Below, one piece after another: positions 7,001-11,414 of a stretch of DNA of 11,414 nucleotides. Under the pieces are notes generated by a model. The model did no database searches, was not told where the DNA came from, and was given only the letters and a program-made list of their open reading frames with translations. Within the stretch, counting starts at the first letter, position 1. Every line of letters begins with the position of its first letter. The stretch comes from Rhizobium sp. Q54 (GTDB taxonomy: Bacteria; Pseudomonadota; Alphaproteobacteria; Rhizobiales; Beijerinckiaceae), in contig CAMDKB010000110.1 in assembly GCA_945901195.1 (NCBI GenBank), positions 1 through 11,414 of the forward strand, given 5' to 3'. The position numbers were made by a program, and so were the translations under genes.

Positions 7001-8125
7001 ATGCCCGCAAAAACCAAACCGCCCTTTCGCGCCGATCAGGTCGGTTCGCTGATCCGGCCCGACAATGTGCGCAAGGCGCGGAAGGAATTCGAGGCCGGAA
7101 AATTACCTGAAGCGGAACTGATCAAGATTCAGCAGCAGGAAATTCCCGCCATTGTGAAATTGCAGGAGGACATGGGCTTCCGGGCTGTCACCGATGGCGA
7201 ATATAATCGCGGCGGCTGGCAGCGGGATTTTCTCGTGGCGTTCGAAAATGTCGCGATGGTGCCGTCCAAAGTGCCGGTGCGCTTTCACAACAACGAAGGG
7301 GTGGTTCTGCAGCAGCCGCCGTCCATCGCGGTCACCGGCAAGCTCGCCCGCACCAAAGGCATTTTTGTCGACGATTTCAAATATCTCAAAACACTGACCA
7401 AGGCGCTGCCGAAAGTCACCATTCCCTCGCCTACAATCATGCATTTCCGTGGCGGACGCGAAGCCATCGACAAAGTGGCTTATCCCACAATCGAATCCTT
7501 CTATTCCGATCTTGCACGTGTCTATCGCGAGGAAATTGCCGATCTGGCGGCGGCTGGTTGCCGGTATCTGCAGATTGACGAAACCAATCTCGCCTATCTC
7601 TGCGATCCAGCCCTTCGCGATCACGCCAAGAACATCGGCGAGGATCCCGATCAATTGCTGGCGACTTATGCCAAGCTCCTGAACGACACGATCGCGGACG
7701 CGCCGAAACTGGGCATGACTGTCTGCGTCCATCTGTGCCGTGGCAATTATGCGGGCGCCTGGGTGGCCGAAGGCGGCTATGAGCCGGTTGCGAAATCCCT
7801 GTTTCAGGACATGAATTTCGACGGTTATTTTCTGGAATATGACAGTGATCGCGCCGGTGGCTTCGAGCCGCTGCGTCATTTGCCGAAGGGCAAGAACGTC
7901 GTGCTGGGCCTCATCACCACAAAGAATGGCAAGCTGGAAACCAAGGACGTGATCAAGCGCCGTATCGAGGAAGCGGCCAAAATCGTGCCGCTGGATCAAC
8001 TTTGCCTCTCGCCGCAATGCGGTTTTGCATCCGGCATCGAGGGCATGGCGATGACAATCGAGCAAGAGCACGCCAAACTGCGGCTCGTGACGGAAGTCGC
8101 CCAAGAAGTTTGGGGCGAAGCCTAG
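7001..8125 (+). CDS. Stand-alone MetE-type (cobalamin-independent methionine synthase-like) zinc methyltransferase
   Basis: A 374-residue protein corresponding to the catalytic C-terminal barrel of cobalamin-independent methionine synthase, without the N-terminal half of the full enzyme (about 750 residues). Seen: DQVGSLIRP (12-20), a start typical of the YxjG-like short group; VTDGEYNRGGW (63-73); YLQIDETNLAYL (189-200); the thiol-activating zinc site H244-x-C246 in VCVHLCRGN, E279 in FLEYD, and C340 in SPQCGFAS, matching the His/Cys/Glu/Cys ligands of MetE. All four are kept, so an active zinc methyl- or alkyl-transferase is expected. The start at 7001 has GGGGA 7 bases upstream; an earlier in-frame start at 6917 lacks family sequence. 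It lies between the ring hydroxylase and the ring-cleavage gene, which suggests methyl transfer from an aromatic ether or a corrinoid/folate step. Plain methionine synthesis is the alternative. The family is certain; the substrate is not. Confidence 0.92.
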   Translation: MPAKTKPPFRADQVGSLIRPDNVRKARKEFEAGKLPEAELIKIQQQEIPAIVKLQEDMGFRAVTDGEYNRGGWQRDFLVAFENVAMVPSKVPVRFHNNEGVVLQQPPSIAVTGKLARTKGIFVDDFKYLKTLTKALPKVTIPSPTIMHFRGGREAIDKVAYPTIESFYSDLARVYREEIADLAAAGCRYLQIDETNLAYLCDPALRDHAKNIGEDPDQLLATYAKLLNDTIADAPKLGMTVCVHLCRGNYAGAWVAEGGYEPVAKSLFQDMNFDGYFLEYDSDRAGGFEPLRHLPKGKNVVLGLITTKNGKLETKDVIKRRIEEAAKIVPLDQLCLSPQCGFASGIEGMAMTIEQEHAKLRLVTEVAQEVWGEA

Positions 8126-8195
8126 GGTTCCGCAGTTTTCACACTGGCTGCTCGAAAGGCGAGCCGGTATAGCTGGCAAATGGTAACATGAAGGT

Positions 8196-8225
8196 CCCGG
8201 ATAAAGTGCTGTGCATTTTTCCGGG
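8196..8225. repeat. Imperfect hairpin related to the 10480-10616 repeat
   Basis: CCCGGATAAAGTGC faces GCATTTTTCCGGG across a 3-base loop. The T-run lies inside the stem, not after it, so it is a poor rho-independent terminator. The same layout (CCCGGATAAA ... GCGTTTTTCGGG) recurs at 10535-10562, pointing to a dispersed repeat unit. It sits 15 bases before the ribosome site of the extradiol dioxygenase gene. Confidence 0.55.
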
Positions 8226-8250
8226 CTGAGCGACTAGACCGGAGGCTGAA

Positions 8251-9270
8251 ATGGCAGAATTCGTAGCAGGTTTTGGATCTTCGCACAGCGTGATGCTGGT
8301 TTGCGAACTGGAGGATTGGCAGCGCGGCTTCCGGACCTTCGATCCAAAGGGAACGTTCTTCGACCGCAAGGGCAATGTCGTCAGCTACGATCAATTGCTC
8401 AAGCTGGCCCCGGCCAATGCACCAGAACTTGTAACCGACGATGCCATCGCCCGGCGATTTCATTCAGTGCAGGCGGCCATGGCCAAAATGCGCGTGGCTG
8501 TGCAGGCCGCCAAACTGGATGTGATGATCATCTGCGGCGATGACCAGAACGAATTGTTCAGCAAGAACATGCAGCCGGCCATTGGCATCTTTCATGGCAA
8601 GACCGTTCGCAATCCCGTCAAGAAGGACCTGCCACCGGACGCCTGGTACAAGATCGCGCAAAACAAGCGTTTTGAGGATGGCGCCCCCGTCGATTATCCC
8701 GTGCACCAAAAGCTGGCCGAACATCTCATTACCGGTCTGTGCAACACCGGCTTTGACATCGCTTCGCTTGGCGGCATGAGAGACGATCAACATATAGGCC
8801 ATGCCTATTCCTACATTCACAAATTCTACATCCAGGACAACCAATTCCCCATCGTGCCGATTTTCCTAAACACCTATTTCCCGCCGAACCAGCCGACCCC
8901 GCAGCGTTGCATAGCGCTTGGCAAGGCCATCGCAGAACTGGTGAAAACTTGGCCGGAAAATCTGCGGGTTGGATTCATGGCTTCGGGCGGCCTGAGCCAT
9001 TTCCAGGCGGAAGAAGATCTTGATGACGCCGTCGTCGACGCGATGCGCCGGATGGACCTGGATTTCCTGGGCAACCTGGATGTGAAACGGCTGCAGGCGG
9101 GTTCATCGGAAATTCGCAATTGGCTGGTGTTGGCTGGCGCCTGCCCGGATTTCGAAATGGACTGGGTTGCCTATGAGCCCGGCTATCGGACAGAGGCGCT
9201 CACCGGCACAGGCCTTGGATTTGCGACCTTTTATCCCAAAGGCAGCACCATGGCGAAGGCCGCCGAATAG
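8251..9270 (+). CDS. LigB-type class III extradiol ring-cleavage dioxygenase, catalytic subunit
   Basis: A 339-residue Fe(II) dioxygenase of the LigB superfamily, which opens catecholic rings next to the hydroxyl pair (protocatechuate 4,5-dioxygenase beta, gallate and methylgallate dioxygenases). Seen: H12 in GSSHSVML and H71 in FHSVQAAMAKM, in the places of the LigB iron histidines 12 and 61; E287 in GSSEIRNW, matching the LigB iron glutamate in GVELLNW; and H250 in SGGLSHF, matching the catalytic acid/base histidine 195. All active-site residues are present. It is longer than LigB (about 302) mainly in the stretch around residues 100-150. No LigA-like small subunit is fused to it or lies beside it. 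GGAGG (8241-8245) lies 5 bases before the ATG. Followed by the 4-oxalomesaconate hydratase gene, it most likely performs 4,5-cleavage of a gallate- or protocatechuate-type acid. Confidence 0.92.
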   Translation: MAEFVAGFGSSHSVMLVCELEDWQRGFRTFDPKGTFFDRKGNVVSYDQLLKLAPANAPELVTDDAIARRFHSVQAAMAKMRVAVQAAKLDVMIICGDDQNELFSKNMQPAIGIFHGKTVRNPVKKDLPPDAWYKIAQNKRFEDGAPVDYPVHQKLAEHLITGLCNTGFDIASLGGMRDDQHIGHAYSYIHKFYIQDNQFPIVPIFLNTYFPPNQPTPQRCIALGKAIAELVKTWPENLRVGFMASGGLSHFQAEEDLDDAVVDAMRRMDLDFLGNLDVKRLQAGSSEIRNWLVLAGACPDFEMDWVAYEPGYRTEALTGTGLGFATFYPKGSTMAKAAE

Positions 9271-9444
9271 CGATCCCCGGCATTAGCCATTTCCCGGACT
9301 GAGCGTTCCCAAACCGTTGCATTTTTTGCGCTGCCCGGCCATTGTACAGGCGGCGCTTATCCGCCGGGGACCCCTCCGGGAGGCCGTCCTCGACCCAGCG
9401 GATATGACGAACCAACAACGCGTTCCTAGAGAGGTTTGCCCAAG
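9271..9444 (+). other. Structured intergenic spacer before ligJ
   Basis: 174 bases without a gene. A 20-base segment (9286-9305) matches 8213-8232 at 16 positions, both ending CTGAGCG. GGCGG (9349-9353) and CCGCC (9361-9365) form a stem with a 7-base loop, followed by the tight palindrome-like CCTCCGGGAGG. No confident promoter was seen. The ribosome site AGAGAGG lies at 9428-9434. Confidence 0.35.
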
Positions 9445-10470
9445 ATGATCATCGACTGTCACGGCCATTACACCACTGCGCCGCAAAAGCTACAGACCTG
9501 GCGCGACCGCCAGCTTGCAGGCCTTGCCGACGGCAACCGGACGCTGCCTGGTCCAGCGCCCGTTATTTCCGATGACGAGTTGCGCGAAACCATTCTGGGC
9601 AAGCAGCTCAAGATGCAACAGGATCGCGGTAGCGACCTGACGATCTTCTCACCACAGGCTGCGGGCATGGCGCACCATGTCGGCACACAAAAGACATCGG
9701 AAGATTGGGCGAGCGTTTGCAACGACCTCATTTATCGCGTCGGCGAACTCTTCCCCAAGAATTTCATCGGTGTCGCCCAGTTGCCGCAATCACCCGGCGT
9801 CAGCCCCGCCAATTGCGCCAAGGAACTTGAGCGCTGCGTGAAAGAACTCGACTTCGTCGGCTGCAATGTGAACCCCGATCCTTCGGGCGGCTACTGGCAG
9901 GACCCGCCGCTTTATGATCGTTACTGGTATCCGCTGTGGGAAAAGATGGTCGAGCTTAATGTGCCCGGCATGATCCACGTATCATCGTCCTGCAATCCCT
10001 GCTTCCACGCGACGGGCGCTCATTACATCAATGGCGACACGACCGCGTTCATGCAGTTCATCCAGGGCAATCTGTTCAAGGATTTCCCGACGCTCAAGTT
10101 CATCATTCCTCACGGTGGTGGCGCAGTGCCGTTCCATTGGGGCCGCTATCGTGGTCTGGCGCAGATGATGAACCGCTTGCTCAAGGATCATCTGATGAAC
10201 AACGTCTACTTCGACACCTGCGTCTATCATCAGCCCGGCATCGATTTGCTCGCCAAGGTCATCCCCGTCGACAACATCCTGTTTGCGTCCGAAATGATCG
10301 GCGCAGTGCAGGGAATCGATCCGGAAACCGGCTTCAACTATGACGACACCAAGCGTTACGTGGACGCTCTGCCGTTGTCCGCCGCCGACAAGGACAAGAT
10401 CTTCGAAAAGAACGCCCGCAAGGTCTACGGTCCGCTCGACGCCGTCCTGAAGAAGCGCGGCCTGATCTAA
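9445..10470 (+). CDS. ligJ: 4-oxalomesaconate hydratase (LigJ type), amidohydrolase superfamily
   Basis: A 341-residue zinc enzyme of the amidohydrolase superfamily (the ACMSD-like group) that closely recalls LigJ of Sphingobium SYK-6. LigJ adds water to 4-oxalomesaconate (or its keto tautomer) to form 4-carboxy-4-hydroxy-2-oxoadipate in protocatechuate 4,5-cleavage and gallate catabolism. Seen: metal site DCHGHY with H6 and H8; MIHVS with H178; IPHGGGAVPFHWGR (221-234); DTCVYHQPGI (257-266); and SEMIGAV (282-288) holding the catalytic Glu283. Length equals the LigJ length as remembered. ATG 9445 is chosen over an in-frame TTG at 9436 because AGAGAGG (9428-9434) is 10 bases from the ATG but only 1 from the TTG. 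It is the best functional marker of the cluster: upstream is the ring-cleavage enzyme and downstream an aldolase for its product. A decarboxylase of the same superfamily is the less likely alternative. Confidence 0.93.
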   Translation: MIIDCHGHYTTAPQKLQTWRDRQLAGLADGNRTLPGPAPVISDDELRETILGKQLKMQQDRGSDLTIFSPQAAGMAHHVGTQKTSEDWASVCNDLIYRVGELFPKNFIGVAQLPQSPGVSPANCAKELERCVKELDFVGCNVNPDPSGGYWQDPPLYDRYWYPLWEKMVELNVPGMIHVSSSCNPCFHATGAHYINGDTTAFMQFIQGNLFKDFPTLKFIIPHGGGAVPFHWGRYRGLAQMMNRLLKDHLMNNVYFDTCVYHQPGIDLLAKVIPVDNILFASEMIGAVQGIDPETGFNYDDTKRYVDALPLSAADKDKIFEKNARKVYGPLDAVLKKRGLI

Positions 10471-10479
10471 GCCAGTGAC

Positions 10480-10616
10480 GTCATCCCGGACGGCCAAGCC
10501 GATCCGGGACCGTATGCAACGCCCGGCCTGAGGACCCGGATAAACGCGCTGCGTTTTTCGGGAGGACACTGCAAAACAACGATCCCGGAAAATCGCCACG
10601 CGATTTCCGGGATGAC
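10480..10616. repeat. 137-base three-hairpin intergenic repeat element with inverted ends
   Basis: The ends GTCATCCCGGA (10480-10490) and TCCGGGATGAC (10606-10616) are exact reverse complements. Inside are three successive hairpins: 10484-10509 (TCCCGGA / TCCGGGA arms), 10535-10562 (CCCGGATAAACGC / GCGTTTTTCGGG) and 10582-10613 (ATCCCGGAAAATCGC / GCGATTTCCGGGAT). The left end overlaps the palindrome TGACGTCA (10476-10483). It encodes nothing and resembles REP/MITE-like elements common between Rhizobiales genes. No clear target-site duplication was found. It occupies most of the spacer between ligJ and the aldolase gene and ends 21 bases before the latter's ribosome site, so it will be in the aldolase mRNA leader if the genes are co-transcribed. 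Confidence 0.75.
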
Positions 10617-10646
10617 ATTTTCCAAACATCAACTCATGAGGACACA

Positions 10647-11414
10647 ATGGCTGAGAGACTTAACGCCGTCATCCGCGCACTTGAAGCAGGCAAGCCTGCC
10701 TTCGCCACATTCGCTCCCGCCACTCCCGATGCGGCGATTGGCCTGCAGGGCACCAAATATGATGGCGTTGTGTTTGAAACCGAACACAACGTCTGGGATG
10801 GCAGCAATGTCCGCAACGCCCTGCAATATCTGATGAACCGCGGCGAGATCGCCAAGTCCGGCTCCATAGCGCCAACGATTGCGCCGATTGTTCGCATCCC
10901 GCCCAATGGCGCGGAAATGAACCAGCATTTCTCCAAGCAGGCGCTGGACCTGGGCGCTTATGGCATTGTCTGGCCGCATGTCAGCACCGCTGAACAGGCT
11001 TACAACGCTGTCTCCTGCTGCCGCTATCCGACCATGAAAAGCCATCCCCTGCACGAGCCTTTCGGCCAGCGCGGTGATGGACCCACCAGCGCCGTGCGCT
11101 ATTGGGGCATGAGCCAGCAGGAATATTACAAGAAGGCTGACGTCTGGCCGCTGAACCCGGAAGGCGAAATCTTTTGCATGCTCATGATCGAGGATCTCGA
11201 AGGCATCCACAACCTGCGTGAAATCCTCACCAAGGTAAAAGGCATCGGCGCCATTCTCATCGGCGAGGGCGATCTTTCCCAGGAACTGGGCTATCCCCGT
11301 CAGTACGAGCATCCGGTTGTGCTCGAGCACATGGCCGAGATCGTCAAGATCGCGAAAGAAAACAATGTCGTCGTTGGTCATCCCCATGTGGACGCCAAGA
11401 ATGTCGAACGCGTT
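10647..11414 (+). CDS. HpcH/HpaI family aldolase, 3' end beyond the window
   Basis: A reading frame of 256 codons open to the window end, encoding most of a class II pyruvate aldolase of the HpcH/HpaI family. These are metal-dependent barrels that split 4-hydroxy-2-oxo acids into pyruvate plus an aldehyde or oxo-acid. Seen: ETEHNVWD (44-51) with His47 in the HpaI His45 place; VRIPPNG (82-88) with Arg83; RGDGPTSAVRYWG (142-154); metal ligand Glu182 in MIEDLEGI; and GEGDLSQELG (206-215) with Asp209 as the second ligand. The stop codon lies outside. The ATG at 10647 follows GAGG (10638-10641) by 5 bases. Placed after ligJ, it is the natural candidate for splitting 4-carboxy-4-hydroxy-2-oxoadipate into pyruvate and oxaloacetate, a job done in known pathways by an unrelated RraA-like aldolase (LigK/GalC). 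The family is firm; the substrate is inferred from position. Confidence 0.9.
   Translation, partial: MAERLNAVIRALEAGKPAFATFAPATPDAAIGLQGTKYDGVVFETEHNVWDGSNVRNALQYLMNRGEIAKSGSIAPTIAPIVRIPPNGAEMNQHFSKQALDLGAYGIVWPHVSTAEQAYNAVSCCRYPTMKSHPLHEPFGQRGDGPTSAVRYWGMSQQEYYKKADVWPLNPEGEIFCMLMIEDLEGIHNLREILTKVKGIGAILIGEGDLSQELGYPRQYEHPVVLEHMAEIVKIAKENNVVVGHPHVDAKNVERV

Noticed and set aside
7103..8179. Long open frame on the minus strand (358 codons) opposite the MetE-like gene
   Set aside because: It lies antisense to a gene with all family motifs and ligands, shows no recognisable domain, and has no convincing ribosome site. It is a codon-bias shadow.
8196..8225. Rho-independent terminator for the MetE-like gene
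   Set aside because: The T-run is part of the stem and is followed by CCGGG, so the required U-tract after the hairpin is missing; a repeat unit explains it better.
10629..11387. Minus-strand open frame opposite the aldolase
   Set aside because: The plus strand encodes an HpcH/HpaI aldolase with its catalytic residues, open to the window end. The minus frame has no recognisable features.

Overview
The window is a compact catabolic region from an alphaproteobacterium, most likely Rhizobiales (Bradyrhizobium/Rhodopseudomonas-like). This rests on moderate GC content, the style of the encoded proteins, and intergenic hairpin repeats of the 'GTCATCCCGGA ... TCCGGGATGAC' kind. The assignment is by recognition, not by a search. 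Eleven protein genes cover almost everything and the largest gene-free stretch is 176 bases. No RNA gene, CRISPR array, transposase, transporter or regulator was seen.

Left part (1-5549): on the minus strand lie a small FMN split-barrel (PPOX-like) protein, an NADPH:quinone-oxidoreductase-type MDR enzyme, a second MDR enzyme, an acyl-CoA dehydrogenase and a cupin. One plus-strand gene, a TfdA/TauD-type Fe(II)/2-oxoglutarate dioxygenase, sits between the two MDR genes. It is divergent from the first MDR gene and convergent with the second. The acyl-CoA dehydrogenase and second MDR gene form a tight two-gene operon with a 23-base gap.

Right part (5658-11414, all plus strand): FAD-dependent aromatic hydroxylase, stand-alone MetE-type zinc methyltransferase, LigB-type class III extradiol ring-cleavage dioxygenase, 4-oxalomesaconate hydratase (LigJ type), and an HpcH/HpaI-family aldolase cut by the window end. 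Read in order this is a degradation route: hydroxylate the ring, possibly remove or move a methyl group, open the ring by 4,5-cleavage, hydrate the product, then split it by aldol cleavage to central metabolites. No LigC dehydrogenase or LigI lactonase gene is present. That fits a gallate-type (trihydroxylated) substrate whose cleavage gives 4-oxalomesaconate directly, although those genes could lie outside.

The two halves meet at a 108-base divergent region (5550-5657). It holds a credible promoter for the hydroxylase with a perfect 10-base palindrome between its -35 and -10 boxes, a likely operator. The genes of the right half are 125-176 bases apart instead of tightly packed. The last three spacers carry hairpin-forming or repeat-related sequence, including a 137-base three-hairpin element directly in front of the aldolase.
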